From Pseudomonas reidholzensis (GTDB lineage Bacteria > Pseudomonadota > Gammaproteobacteria > Pseudomonadales > Pseudomonadaceae), in contig NZ_UNOZ01000030.1 of the NCBI RefSeq assembly GCF_900536025.1, positions 434,001 to 498,000 of the forward strand: a stretch of DNA of 64,000 nt, given 5' to 3'. Below the pieces are notes generated by a model. That model had not been told where the DNA came from and did not search any database. It was given only the letters and a program-made list of their open reading frames with translations. The translations under genes and the position numbers were made by a program. Positions 1 to 8,236 of this stretch are shown here, piece by piece. Each line of letters starts with the position of its first letter. Positions within the stretch are counted from its first letter, which is position 1.

Positions 1-393
1 CGCCAGGTGGGCATCGAGCTGCGCCTGAACAAGACCACCATCAGCCAGGTCAGCGCGCAGCAAACCGAAGGTGACTATGACCTGTGGTTCTTCAACCTGA
101 CCCGGGCCGACCCGGATGTGCTGCGCACGGTGTTCCTCAATTCAGGGCGCAACGTCAACCGCCGCGACGCCAGCGAAGTCGACCAGGCCCTGCAGGCCTC
201 GTCGACGCTGCTCGACCCGTCCCAGCGACGCACCCTGGTCGAGCGCGCCAACCAGTTGCTGATCGAGCAAGGCCACCTGCTGCCGCTGTATGAGGCGGCG
301 ACCGTCACGGCCTTCGGCAAGCAGGTCAATGGCCTGCATTACGAGGCCTCGACCCGCCTGCAGTTCTTCGACACCTGGCTGGAGGCGCAATGA
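1..393 (+). CDS. Peptide/nickel-type ABC substrate-binding protein, C-terminal part
   Basis: The reading frame is open from the window edge, so the gene begins upstream and only about the last 130 residues are visible. They resemble the C-terminal lobe of family 5 solute-binding proteins (DppA/OppA/NikA type): a DYDLWFFNLTRADPD stretch, then a helical section ending in a hydrophobic LLPLYEAATVTAF segment. The protein would bind the substrate in the periplasm and deliver it to the permeases encoded next. Its TGA overlaps the ATG of the next gene (ATGA), which indicates translational coupling. The substrate cannot be told from this fragment. Confidence 0.8.
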   Translation, partial: RQVGIELRLNKTTISQVSAQQTEGDYDLWFFNLTRADPDVLRTVFLNSGRNVNRRDASEVDQALQASSTLLDPSQRRTLVERANQLLIEQGHLLPLYEAATVTAFGKQVNGLHYEASTRLQFFDTWLEAQ

Positions 394-1358
394 GTTCGAC
401 TGTCGATTACCCAAGACTGCGGCCGCTGCTGACCCGCCTGGGGCAGGCGCTGTTCGTGCTGTGGGCGGCGTTTACCCTGTCGTTCCTGATTCTCTATGCC
501 CTGCCCAGCGACCCGGTGACCATCATGCTCAGCCAGAGCGGCGAGATCAGCGCCGCCGATCAGGCTCAGGTCGAGGCCTTGCGGGCGCGTTATCACCTCG
601 ACCAACCCCTGCCGGTGCAGTACGCCATTGCCTTGTGGCAGGCCGTGCAACTGGACCTGGGCCAGTCGATCCAGAGCGGCCAGGCGGTGACTCAATCGCT
701 GCTGCAATCGTTGCCCGGCACCGCGGCGCTGGCGGGTGCGGCGCTGTTGCTGGCGATTCCCGTCGGCGTCGGTGTGGCGTTGCTGGCAAGCCTGGTGCGT
801 AACCCGCGCGGGCAAGAGGCACTGCTCGCCTTGCCGTCACTGGCAGTATCCTTGCCGACTTTCTGGGTCGGCTTGCTGTTGCTGCAGGCGTTGTCGTTTC
901 GCCTGCACGTGTTCCCTGCCATGGGCAATCAGGGCCTGGCATCGCTGGTGCTGCCGGCCTTGACCCTGGCCATCCCCACGGCGGCGGTGATTGCCCAGGT
1001 GCTCTCGCGGTCGATCGCCAACGTGCTGCGCCAACCCTTCGTCAGCGCCCTGCGCAGCAAGGGTGTCGGCCCTGTGCGTTTACTCTTCGGGCATGTCCTG
1101 CACAACGCGGCGATCCCCTTGCTGACCCTGGCCGGCGGCATCATCGGCAACCTGCTGGCCGGCGCGGTGGTCACTGAAACGGTGTTCTCCCGCGATGGCA
1201 TCGGCCGGCTCGCCCAAGGCGCCGTGGCCAGCCAGGACATCCCTGTCGTGCAGGGCGTGGTGCTGCTGGCGGCGCTGATCTACATCCTGATCAACCTGCT
1301 GGTTGATCTGCTCTATCCCCTGCTGGACCCGCGCATCGACCTGAGGAAGACGCCATGA
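390..1358 (+). CDS. ABC transporter permease, DppB/OppB/NikB type
   Basis: This 322-residue inner-membrane permease belongs to the peptide/nickel ABC family. An N-terminal transmembrane helix (about residues 16-36) is followed by a periplasmic loop and five further hydrophobic segments. The cytoplasmic EAA-like loop that contacts the ATPase lies around RSKGVGPVRLLFGHVLHNA. The length is normal for DppB proteins. It overlaps the preceding and following genes by 4 bp (ATGA), so the four transporter genes form one operon. It pairs with the following DppC-type permease. The substrate is not determined. Confidence 0.9.
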   Translation: MSSTVDYPRLRPLLTRLGQALFVLWAAFTLSFLILYALPSDPVTIMLSQSGEISAADQAQVEALRARYHLDQPLPVQYAIALWQAVQLDLGQSIQSGQAVTQSLLQSLPGTAALAGAALLLAIPVGVGVALLASLVRNPRGQEALLALPSLAVSLPTFWVGLLLLQALSFRLHVFPAMGNQGLASLVLPALTLAIPTAAVIAQVLSRSIANVLRQPFVSALRSKGVGPVRLLFGHVLHNAAIPLLTLAGGIIGNLLAGAVVTETVFSRDGIGRLAQGAVASQDIPVVQGVVLLAALIYILINLLVDLLYPLLDPRIDLRKTP

Positions 1359-2206
1359 GCGAACTCACCCTGAGCGCACCTGCGCCCCTGCCCGTGCGCA
1401 CCCGGCGGTGGCGCCCGGTGCTGTGGCTGAGCCTGCTGGTGCTGGCGACCGTGCTGGGCTGGGCACTGGCACCGGGGCTGTTCAGCAGCATCGACCCGCT
1501 GCACGCCATGCCCGCGCATGCCCTGCAACCGCCATCGGCCGCGCACTGGTTCGGCACCGACCACCTTGGCCGCGACCTCTACAGCCGCACGGTGCACGGC
1601 GCCAGCCTGTCGCTGCGGGCGACCACCCTCGCCGTGCTGATTGCGCTGCTGGTCGGCGGCGCGATCGGCCTGGTGTGCGGCTACTTCTCCGGCCGGGTCG
1701 ACAGCCTGCTGATGCGCCTGGTCGAAGTGTTGATGGCAATCCCTTCGCTGCTGCTGGCGATGGCAGTGATCACCGTGCTCGGTTTTGGCACCCTCAACAT
1801 CGCTTTGGCGGTCGGCCTGTCGTCGGTCGCGACCTTTATCCGCCTGACCCGTGGCGAAGTGCTGCGCTGGCGGGCCAGCACCTTTGTCGAAGCGGCATTG
1901 TCCTGTGGCGTCGGCCACTGGGCGATCATTGCCCGGCACATCCTGCCGCATGCTGCCGGCCCGGTGCTGGCTTTGGCGGCACTGGAATTCGGCGGTGCGG
2001 TGCTGGCCGTCTCGGCGCTGAGCTTCCTCGGCTTTGGCGCGCCGCCACCGCAACCGGAATGGGGCTTGCTGATCGCCGAAGGGCGCAACTTCATGGTGGC
2101 GGCCTGGTGGTACACGACCTTGCCGGGCCTGGTAGTCGCCGCCGTGGTGCTGGCGGCCAACCAGATCGCCCGCGCGTTGCAAAAGAGCTGGGGAGACAAC
2201 CGATGA
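1355..2206 (+). CDS. ABC transporter permease, DppC/OppC/NikC type
   Basis: This 283-residue permease is the second membrane subunit of the importer. It has an N-terminal transmembrane helix after a short basic segment (RTRRWRP), then the family motif HWFGTDHLGRDLYSR around residues 63-77. Five further helices include the EAA loop near ALSCGVGHWAIIARHILPH. The gene overlaps the DppB-type gene and the fused ATPase gene by 4 bp each. Length and motifs are normal for DppC proteins. Confidence 0.9.
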   Translation: MSELTLSAPAPLPVRTRRWRPVLWLSLLVLATVLGWALAPGLFSSIDPLHAMPAHALQPPSAAHWFGTDHLGRDLYSRTVHGASLSLRATTLAVLIALLVGGAIGLVCGYFSGRVDSLLMRLVEVLMAIPSLLLAMAVITVLGFGTLNIALAVGLSSVATFIRLTRGEVLRWRASTFVEAALSCGVGHWAIIARHILPHAAGPVLALAALEFGGAVLAVSALSFLGFGAPPPQPEWGLLIAEGRNFMVAAWWYTTLPGLVVAAVVLAANQIARALQKSWGDNR

Positions 2207-3825
2207 ACGACGTCCTGCTGACCATCGACAAGCTGTCGATCGACTACCACGGCCCGCACGGCTCGCAGCCCGGCGTGCGCGACCTCGACCTGCAGGTGCG
2301 CCGTGGCGAGTTCGTCGCCATCGTTGGCGAGTCGGGTTCGGGCAAATCGACCACGGCGGCGGCGCTGATCGGCTTGCTGGCCGACAACGCCCGGATCAGC
2401 CAGGGCCAGATCGACTTTGCCGGGCACCCGCTGCATGCGCTGGACGAACGCACCTGGCGGCGCCTGCGCGGCACCCGCATCGGCTTCGTGCCACAAGACC
2501 CGGGGCTGTCGCTGGACCCGGTCAAGCGCATCGGCGCGCAGCTGCGCGAAGCGCTGACCGTGCACGGTGTGCCGCGCCGGGAGGCACAGGCGCGCAGCCT
2601 GGAGATGCTCGCCCAGGTCGGCCTGCGCGATGTCGAGCGGTTGGCCCGGCGCTATCCCCATGAGCTGTCGGGCGGCATGCGCCAGCGGGTGTTGATCGCC
2701 ATCGCCATGGTCAATCGGCCTGAGCTGATCATTGCCGACGAGCCGACCAGCGCGCTCGACGTGTCGGTGCAGCGTCAGGTGCTCGATCACTTGCAGGCGC
2801 TGGCCGTGGAGCGGCAGATCGCGGTGTTGCTGATCACCCATGACCTGGGCGTGGCGATGGACCGCGCCGAGCGGGTGATCGTCATGCAGCACGGGCGGAT
2901 CGTCGAGAGCGGTAACACCCGGCAGATCTTTCTCCAGCCACGGCACCCCTATACCCGCCAATTGCTCGATGCAGCGCCGAGCCTGGCGCAAGCGCCGCCC
3001 GGAGTGCGTCGTGATGCCCGCGAGGCCGCGCCGCTGCTGAGCGTCAAGGGCCTGGGCAAGCACTTCACGGGCAGCCCGGATACGCCAGCGGCGGTTGCCG
3101 AGGTCAGCTTCGACCTGGCACGCGGCACCACCGTGAGCCTGGTCGGCGAGTCCGGCTCGGGCAAGTCGACAACGGCGCGGATGATCCTGCGTTTGGAAAC
3201 GCCCAGCGCGGGCACGGTGCTGTTTGCCGGCGACGACGTGCACCGCAAGGATGCGCTGGGCCTGCGTCAGTATCGGCGGCGGGTGCAGGTGGTCTACCAG
3301 AACCCTTATGCCTCGCTCGATCCGCGTTTTACCCTTGAACAGATCATCAGCGAGCCGCTGCGGGCGTTTGCCATTGGCGATCGGCAGAGCCAGCGGCGGC
3401 GTGCCAGTGACCTGCTGACGCGAGTAGGTTTGTCGGCCGGCTTGCTGGATAGCCGGCCTGAGCAGCTGTCCGGTGGCGAGCGGCAACGGGTGGCGATCGC
3501 TCGGGCATTGGCGGTGGAGCCGGAGTTGCTGGTGCTCGATGAACCGCTGTCGGCGCTGGATGCTTCGGTGCAGAAGCAGATTCTTGAACTGCTGGCTGAG
3601 TTGCAGCGTGAGTTGGGGTTGAGTTACCTGTTCATATCCCATGACTTGGCTGTGGTGCGGCAGATTTCTGATCAGGTGGTGGTGATGCAAGCTGGCCGGG
3701 TGGTGGAGCAAGGGCCTGGCGAGCAGGTGTTCGGCAATCCGGCGAGTGAGTACACGCGGCGGTTGCTGGAGGATGTGCCGGGGCGGCGGTATGTCGATAG
3801 TCTGGCGTTTTTGGTGGCTATCTAG
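2203..3825 (+). CDS. Fused DppD-DppF-type ABC ATPase
   Basis: This 540-residue protein carries two complete ABC ATPase domains in one chain. The first (about residues 5-260) has Walker A GESGSGKST, signature LSGGMRQRV and Walker B IIADEPTSALD. The second (about residues 280-530) has Walker A GESGSGKST, signature LSGGERQRV and Walker B LLVLDEPLSALD. Most peptide importers use two separate ATPases; the fused form (as in GsiA/YejF) is a known variant. The start at 2203 was chosen because its ATGA overlaps the preceding stop codon, although the frame stays open far upstream. It energises import through the two permeases. Confidence 0.92.
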   Translation: MNDVLLTIDKLSIDYHGPHGSQPGVRDLDLQVRRGEFVAIVGESGSGKSTTAAALIGLLADNARISQGQIDFAGHPLHALDERTWRRLRGTRIGFVPQDPGLSLDPVKRIGAQLREALTVHGVPRREAQARSLEMLAQVGLRDVERLARRYPHELSGGMRQRVLIAIAMVNRPELIIADEPTSALDVSVQRQVLDHLQALAVERQIAVLLITHDLGVAMDRAERVIVMQHGRIVESGNTRQIFLQPRHPYTRQLLDAAPSLAQAPPGVRRDAREAAPLLSVKGLGKHFTGSPDTPAAVAEVSFDLARGTTVSLVGESGSGKSTTARMILRLETPSAGTVLFAGDDVHRKDALGLRQYRRRVQVVYQNPYASLDPRFTLEQIISEPLRAFAIGDRQSQRRRASDLLTRVGLSAGLLDSRPEQLSGGERQRVAIARALAVEPELLVLDEPLSALDASVQKQILELLAELQRELGLSYLFISHDLAVVRQISDQVVVMQAGRVVEQGPGEQVFGNPASEYTRRLLEDVPGRRYVDSLAFLVAI

Positions 3826-3890
3826 GCGGTCGGGCTGTGCCGGCCGGGGTCTCTTCAGAACCGGCCATCGAGCAGATCCCAGCAAAAGCC

Positions 3891-3914
3891 TGTACAACTA
3901 CAATTTCGAGTACA
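3891..3914 (+). promoter_or_regulatory. Candidate LitR/CarH-type operator upstream of the TIGR02450 gene
   Basis: The site reads TGTACA, 12 bases, then AGTACA. It matches the light-responsive LitR/CarH (MerR-family) operator form T(G/A)TACA-N12-TGTA(C/T)A at all but the first base of the second half-site. It lies 27 bp upstream of the small Trp-rich gene starting at 3942. A -10-like TACAAT occurs inside the spacer, so a bound repressor would block transcription. The assignment rests on the motif alone; no such regulator gene lies in the window. Confidence 0.55.
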
Positions 3915-3941
3915 GCTTGTTTCCATCGCAGAGTCCCCGCC

Positions 3942-4157
3942 ATGAACCCATTCAACCCGCGAAAACTCCACCTGTCGAAATGGACCGCAACCACCCCGGT
4001 CAACCGCGAAAAGCACTTCATCGTCACCAAACTCCTGTGCGACGAGCAAGGCACGCCATTACAAGTCGAGCTGCAAGCCGTGCACAGCGGCCGCAGCGAG
4101 CTGCTCGACTGGCAGGTGCTACGCGACTCAAGCCACTGGATCATGGGCTGGAAATAA
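3942..4157 (+). CDS. Small Trp-rich protein, TIGR02450 family
   Basis: This 71-residue protein resembles the TIGR02450 (DUF2389) family: MNPFNPRKLHLSKWTA near the start, EKHFIVTKLL in the middle and the C-terminal HWIMGWK. Three tryptophans (W14, W54, W67) and one further W near the end fit the family name. No signal peptide or membrane segment is visible. The biochemical role is unknown; relatives are often found near photolyase/cryptochrome genes, consistent with the light-type operator just upstream. The start was chosen where family similarity begins; the frame is open further upstream but unlike the family. No strong ribosome binding site is visible. Confidence 0.75.
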   Translation: MNPFNPRKLHLSKWTATTPVNREKHFIVTKLLCDEQGTPLQVELQAVHSGRSELLDWQVLRDSSHWIMGWK

Positions 4158-4187
4158 TCAGAAAACCGGGATCCAGCGCCAATAACT

Positions 4188-4211
4188 TGTACAAGGATAA
4201 TTAGTTGTACA
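4188..4211 (+). promoter_or_regulatory. Candidate LitR/CarH-type operator upstream of the PAS chemoreceptor
   Basis: This is an exact TGTACA-N12-TGTACA site, each half itself a palindrome, in an AT-rich stretch between the TIGR02450 stop (4157) and the chemoreceptor start (4269). It matches the operator form described for B12-dependent light-sensing LitR/CarH regulators, including those of P. putida. The downstream half-site overlaps a -10-like TACAAT. It is the second such site in 300 bp. Confidence 0.65.
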
Positions 4212-4268
4212 ATTAAGCGCAGCGTAGTGGCTTAATGCACCCCAGCCACTGCCCCCGGAGCCCCTCGA

Positions 4269-5321
4269 ATGTTCATGCGCGCCAGCACCCACCAAGCAGC
4301 CCTGCAAACGGCCGAGGCACGCCAGCGCGCGCTCGAAGCCGAAGTGGCGGCCTTGCGCGCGTCGAGCGCCCTGCTCCAGGCCGACCTCAACCAGCACCAG
4401 CACTGCGCCCAGCGTGAAGCCAGCTACCGCAATGCCATGGACCGCTCGATGGCCGTGATCGAATTCGGCCTCGACGGCAAGGTCATCGACGCCAACGGCA
4501 ATTTCCTCAGTGTCATGGGCTATCGCCTGGAACAGGTACGCGGCCAGCACCACCGTCTGTTCTGCCAGGCGGCCGACGGCACCAGCCCCGCCTACCAGGC
4601 GTTCTGGTCGGCGCTCAACCGCGGGGAGTTCAAGGCCGGTCAGTTCCAGCGCGTCGACAGCCGCGGCGCCACGGTCTGGCTGCAAGCGAGCTACAACCCG
4701 CTGTACGACGCCCAAGGCAAGCTGTACGGCATCGTCAAGTTCGCCACCAACATCACCCGCGAAGTCGAACAGCGCGAAGCCGAATCACAGGCCGCACTGC
4801 TCGCCTTCGAGACCTCGCAGGAAACCGACGCCCACACCCAGCACGGCTCGGCGGTGGTCCAGCAGACCGTGACCGTGGTGCAGAGCATCGCCGACGAACT
4901 CGAGCAGATGGCCAAGGGCATTACCGCCCTCAGCGAGCAGTCCGCCCAGATCGGCACCATCGTCGATGCCATCCGGGGCATTGCCGAGCAGACCAACCTG
5001 CTGGCCCTCAATGCCGCCATCGAAGCCGCCCGCGCCGGCGAGCAGGGGCGCGGCTTCGCGGTGGTCGCCGACGAGGTGCGCAACCTCGCCCAACGCACCA
5101 GCCAGGCGACCCTGGCCATCGGCGAGGTGGTGGCGCGCAACCGCGAGCTGGCCCACCAGGCGGTGGCCAGCATGCAGACCAGTACCCTGAAGACCGAACA
5201 AGGGGTCGCGCTGGCCAACCAGGCCGGCGCGCTGATCGAGGATATCCACCAGGGCGCCCAGCGCGTGGTCGAGGTGATCGGCCAGTTCGCCCAGCGCCTG
5301 GAGCAGCGCAACAATACCTGA
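4269..5321 (+). CDS. Soluble PAS-domain methyl-accepting chemotaxis protein
   Basis: This 350-residue protein has an N-terminal coiled-coil-like segment (residues 8-45, rich in A/E/Q/L) and one PAS domain (about 52-165; AVIEFGLDGKVIDANGNF, VMGYRLEQVRGQHH). A short chemoreceptor signalling domain follows, with the conserved hairpin tip near residues 238-276 (EQTNLLALNAAIEAARAGE, GRGFAVVADEVRNLAQR). There is no transmembrane helix or HAMP domain, so it is cytoplasmic. It resembles Aer-2/BdlA-like soluble receptors but has a single PAS domain, which could bind haem or flavin; the ligand cannot be read from sequence. A GGAG sits 8 nt before the ATG. A perfect TGTACA-N12-TGTACA site lies 57 bp upstream, suggesting light-responsive control. 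Confidence 0.88.
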   Translation: MFMRASTHQAALQTAEARQRALEAEVAALRASSALLQADLNQHQHCAQREASYRNAMDRSMAVIEFGLDGKVIDANGNFLSVMGYRLEQVRGQHHRLFCQAADGTSPAYQAFWSALNRGEFKAGQFQRVDSRGATVWLQASYNPLYDAQGKLYGIVKFATNITREVEQREAESQAALLAFETSQETDAHTQHGSAVVQQTVTVVQSIADELEQMAKGITALSEQSAQIGTIVDAIRGIAEQTNLLALNAAIEAARAGEQGRGFAVVADEVRNLAQRTSQATLAIGEVVARNRELAHQAVASMQTSTLKTEQGVALANQAGALIEDIHQGAQRVVEVIGQFAQRLEQRNNT

Positions 5322-5395
5322 GGCAGCAAGGAGCAAGAGCACATTTGTACTCCTGTGCCGTTTCGGCCCCTAACACCAGGCCTTTCAAGGTGTTC

Positions 5396-5535
5396 GCTGG
5401 GGCCGCTGCGCAGCCCTTTCGCGACACAAGGCCGCTCCCACAGGATGCGGCGTTGCCCAATTTCTGTTCATTGCCCGGCGCCGCCCATTGTGGGAGCGGC
5501 CTTGTGTCGCGAAAGGGGCGCGCAGCGGCCCCAGC
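5396..5535. repeat. REP-type inverted repeat pair
   Basis: Two imperfect complementary arms of about 47 bp (5396-5442 and 5489-5535) face each other across 46 bp. Both contain the P. putida REP core GGAGCGGCCTTGTGTCGCGA or its complement, flanked by GGGGCCGCTGCGC. The transcript would fold into a long hairpin between the convergent chemoreceptor and NTF2-like genes, where it could act as a 3'-end stabiliser or terminator. It contains no gene. Confidence 0.85.
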
Positions 5536-5594
5536 AAGTTCAAGCCAAGCGCAATTTCAAAACACCTTGATAGGCTTGGCCCTCAAGGCAGGCG

Positions 5595-5993
5595 TCAGGC
5601 CTTGGCGATCTCCGGCACCAGCATCCACTCGGCGCTGTCATTCCAGACGTCCATGCGCACGATCTTGCCGTCCTTGACCTCGAACCGGTCCAGGTAACGG
5701 TTGCCGGAAAAACTCCGCCCATCCGGCCACTGCCCATACAGCGTGCCGTTGGAATAGACCACGGTATGGTCTTCGCGCTCACACCAGTCGAACTGACCCA
5801 GGGCCTTTTTCACCCAGGTATAGCGCCCGCCATTGAACGCGGTGATGTCGGTAGGCGTCGGCATCGGCCGGCCGCCGGTAAAGGTGATGCGCACCTCATC
5901 GCTCATGAAGGTGGCCGCCCGCACGGGGTCGGGGGCCATGGAGGCGGCGAGGAAGTCACGGACGATCTGTACGGCGGCGTTATTGTCGGTCAT
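5595..5993 (-). CDS. NTF2/SnoaL-like small protein
   Basis: This 132-residue protein has the size and pattern of the NTF2-like cone fold: an N-terminal helix (VQIVRDFLAASMAPDPVRAATF), an MSDEVRITFTGG strand, and later strands with YLDRFEVKDGKIVRMDVWND. Such proteins are hydrolases, isomerases or ligand binders; the specific reaction is unknown. The ATG at 5993 is preferred because GGAG lies 7 nt upstream; an in-frame ATG at 5999 is almost on top of that site. It is divergent from the branched-chain-type ABC operon and shares an upstream region holding the paired TTGCTAGCA sites, so it probably belongs to the same regulon. Confidence 0.75.
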   Translation of the reverse strand: MTDNNAAVQIVRDFLAASMAPDPVRAATFMSDEVRITFTGGRPMPTPTDITAFNGGRYTWVKKALGQFDWCEREDHTVVYSNGTLYGQWPDGRSFSGNRYLDRFEVKDGKIVRMDVWNDSAEWMLVPEIAKA

Positions 5994-6132
5994 AGCCATT
6001 CTCCAAAGTTGTCCAGAACGGGGCGTTTCCCCCGCCCCGTGCCTTGATCCAGTGCACGCGATGGCGCAGAGCCATCCGCTGAGGGCCCCTGATCACGGGG
6101 CCGTCCGGAGTATTTTCCAAATGGCACCTGTT

Positions 6133-6163
6133 TTGCTAGCACATTCTTACAAATTGCTAGCAA
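6133..6163. promoter_or_regulatory. Paired TTGCTAGCAA operator upstream of the ABC operon
   Basis: TTGCTAGCAC (6133-6142) and the perfect palindrome TTGCTAGCAA (6154-6163) are spaced 21 bp start to start, two helical turns, so both face the same side of the DNA. The second abuts the ribosome binding site of the gene at 6179. The same pair with the same spacing occurs at 14261-14291. The natural candidate to bind is the GntR/FCD regulator at 11932-12627, because that family binds short palindromes. Confidence 0.7.
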
Positions 6164-6178
6164 TCAGGAGTTCGAAGC

Positions 6179-7351
6179 ATGCTTACCCGTTCCCTGCTGC
6201 GCCGCTGGCTGCCTTGTGCAGCCTTGTCCCTCGCCTGCTGTGCAGGCATCGTCCAGGCCGCCGAGCCGATCAAGGTCGGCCTTGTAGCCGCGTTGTCCGG
6301 GCAGTCGGCCAAGTCTGGCGAAGCCCTCACCCGCGGCCTGACCCTGGCCATCGATGAAATCAACGCCAAGGGCGGGCTGCTGGGCCGGCCTGTCGAACTG
6401 GTACGCCGCGATGATGAGAGCAACCCGGCCAAAGGCATGCTGGCAGCGCGCGAGCTGATCCAGCGCGAGAAAGTCAGCGTGCTGTTCGGCGGCCTCGATA
6501 CGCCGGTGTCGCTGGCCATCGTGCCGCTGGCCAACCAGCTGAAGACGCCCTTCATGGGCATCTGGGCGGCCGGCACCAAGATCACCGAAAACGGCGCCAA
6601 GGATAACTATGTGTTCCGCGTCTCGGCAGTCGACGAACAGGTCGACGAGGCGCTGGTCGCCTATGGCCTGCGCCAGGGCATGAAGCAACCGGGGCTGATC
6701 CTCGCCAACAATCCTTGGGGCGAGTCCAACCTGGCCGGGCTGCACGCCGCCCTCGCCCGCCGCGACATGGCTCAGGCACCGGCCGAGCGTTTCGAAGACA
6801 GTGACCTGGACATGGTCCCGCAGCTCACCCGGCTGAAAAACGCCGGGGTCGACACCCTGCTGCTGGTGGGCAACGTCGGCCCCTCGGCGCAGGTGGTCAA
6901 ATCCCTCGACCAGATGGGCTGGAGCGTCCCCGTTGTGTCGCACTGGGGGCCGGCCGGCGGACGCTTCGGTGAACTCGCCGGGCCCAACGCCGGGCGCGTG
7001 CACTTCGTCCAGACGTTTGTCTTTGGCGCGCACAACAGTGCCCGCGGCGAGGCCTTGCTGACGGCCCTCAAGCAGCGCTTCCCGCAGGTCAAGAGCCTGG
7101 CCGACGTGACCCCGGCGGTGGGCATCGCCAACGCCTACGACGCCATGCACCTGGTCGGCCTGGCCATCGACAAGGCCCAGGGCACCGGCGGTGTGCAAGT
7201 GCGCGACGGCTTTTACGCGATCAGCGATTACGCCGGGCTGATCAAGCAGTACCACCAGCCTTTCGCCACCGACCGCCACGACGCCCTGGGCCCTGACGAC
7301 TACGTCTTCAGCCGCTTCGACGGCGACACCATCGTGCCTGTGGCACCCTGA
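6179..7351 (+). CDS. Branched-chain-type ABC substrate-binding protein (LivJ-like)
   Basis: This 390-residue periplasmic binding protein has a clear signal peptide (basic MLTRSLLRRW, hydrophobic core, probable cleavage near VQAAEP, about residue 27). A type I periplasmic-binding fold (Peripla_BP_6) follows: KVGLVAALSGQSAKSGEALT, DEINAKGGLLGRPVELVRRD and AARELIQREKVSVLFGG. CAGGAG lies upstream of the ATG. It starts an operon with the permease and fused permease-ATPase genes. The family carries amino acids, amides, urea or aromatic acids; the adjoining amidohydrolase suggests a nitrogen compound with an amide or cyclic amidine, which is inference. Confidence 0.9.
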   Translation: MLTRSLLRRWLPCAALSLACCAGIVQAAEPIKVGLVAALSGQSAKSGEALTRGLTLAIDEINAKGGLLGRPVELVRRDDESNPAKGMLAARELIQREKVSVLFGGLDTPVSLAIVPLANQLKTPFMGIWAAGTKITENGAKDNYVFRVSAVDEQVDEALVAYGLRQGMKQPGLILANNPWGESNLAGLHAALARRDMAQAPAERFEDSDLDMVPQLTRLKNAGVDTLLLVGNVGPSAQVVKSLDQMGWSVPVVSHWGPAGGRFGELAGPNAGRVHFVQTFVFGAHNSARGEALLTALKQRFPQVKSLADVTPAVGIANAYDAMHLVGLAIDKAQGTGGVQVRDGFYAISDYAGLIKQYHQPFATDRHDALGPDDYVFSRFDGDTIVPVAP

Positions 7352-7366
7352 GCGGAGTACCTTCTG

Positions 7367-8236
7367 ATGATCACCACCGCACTGGTCAGCGGCCTGGGCC
7401 TGGGCAGCATGTACGCGCTGCTGGCCCTGGGCTTTCACCTCACCTACGCCGTGTCGCGCACGGTCAACTTTGCCCAGGGCAGCGCGATGATGGTCGGCGC
7501 AGTGCTCGGCTACAGCCTGGCGGTGACCTGGGGCTGGCCACTGTGGCTGGCGCTGCCGACCACCCTGGCGCTGTGCGCGGTACTGGGGCTGGCCATCGAG
7601 CGCTTCCTGGTGCGGCCGTTTCACTCACGCGGTTCGGATGCCTGGCTGATGGCGACCGTCGCCGGCGGGCTGCTGCTGGACAACCTCGCCCTGTTCACCT
7701 TTGGCAAGGAGCCGCGGCAATTCGGCAGTGCCCTGGCGAGCGTGCGCCTGGAGCTGGGTGAAAGCAGCCTGAGCCTGGTGCAACTGCTGATCCCGCTGGC
7801 GGGCGCGGCAGTGGCGGCCACCCTCTACTGGGTGCGCCGACGCACCCGCCTGGGGTTGCGCCTGGAAGCCTGCGTGCAGAACCCACGGGCTGCCCGGCTG
7901 ATGGGCATCGAGGTCAATCGCGTGGTGGCGGCGGCCTTTGCCCTGTCGACGGTGTTCGCCGCCCTCGCCGGCCTGTTGATCGCGCCGCTGTACAGCGTGC
8001 ACGCCGACATGGGCACGCTGTTTGGCCTGAAAGCCTTCGCCGTGGCCATCCTCGGCGGCATCGCCAGCGCCAGCGGGGTATTCGCCGCCGGCTTGCTGTT
8101 CGGCCTGGTCGAAGCCCTGGTCACGCTGTACTTCGGCTCGGCGTTTACCCAGTTGCTGTGCTTCGCGATGGTGATCGTGGTGCTGGCGGTTCGTCCCGAT
8201 GGCCTGTTCGGCCGCAAACTGTGGGTGAAAGTATGA
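7367..8236 (+). CDS. Branched-chain-type ABC permease, LivH-like
   Basis: This 289-residue membrane protein has about eight hydrophobic helices and LivH family motifs: SGLGLGSMYALLALGFHLTY at the N terminus and LGGIASASGVFAAGLLFGL near the C terminus. It forms one half of the inner-membrane channel. It starts 15 bp after the binding-protein stop and its own TGA overlaps the next gene's ATG (ATGA), so it is co-translated with the LivM-LivG-LivF fusion. Confidence 0.9.
   Translation: MITTALVSGLGLGSMYALLALGFHLTYAVSRTVNFAQGSAMMVGAVLGYSLAVTWGWPLWLALPTTLALCAVLGLAIERFLVRPFHSRGSDAWLMATVAGGLLLDNLALFTFGKEPRQFGSALASVRLELGESSLSLVQLLIPLAGAAVAATLYWVRRRTRLGLRLEACVQNPRAARLMGIEVNRVVAAAFALSTVFAALAGLLIAPLYSVHADMGTLFGLKAFAVAILGGIASASGVFAAGLLFGLVEALVTLYFGSAFTQLLCFAMVIVVLAVRPDGLFGRKLWVKV

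Noticed and set aside
1681..3897. A 738-residue minus-strand frame opposite the fused ATPase gene
   Set aside because: Low-complexity Arg/His/Gln sequence, no motifs, completely antisense to a well supported ABC ATPase.
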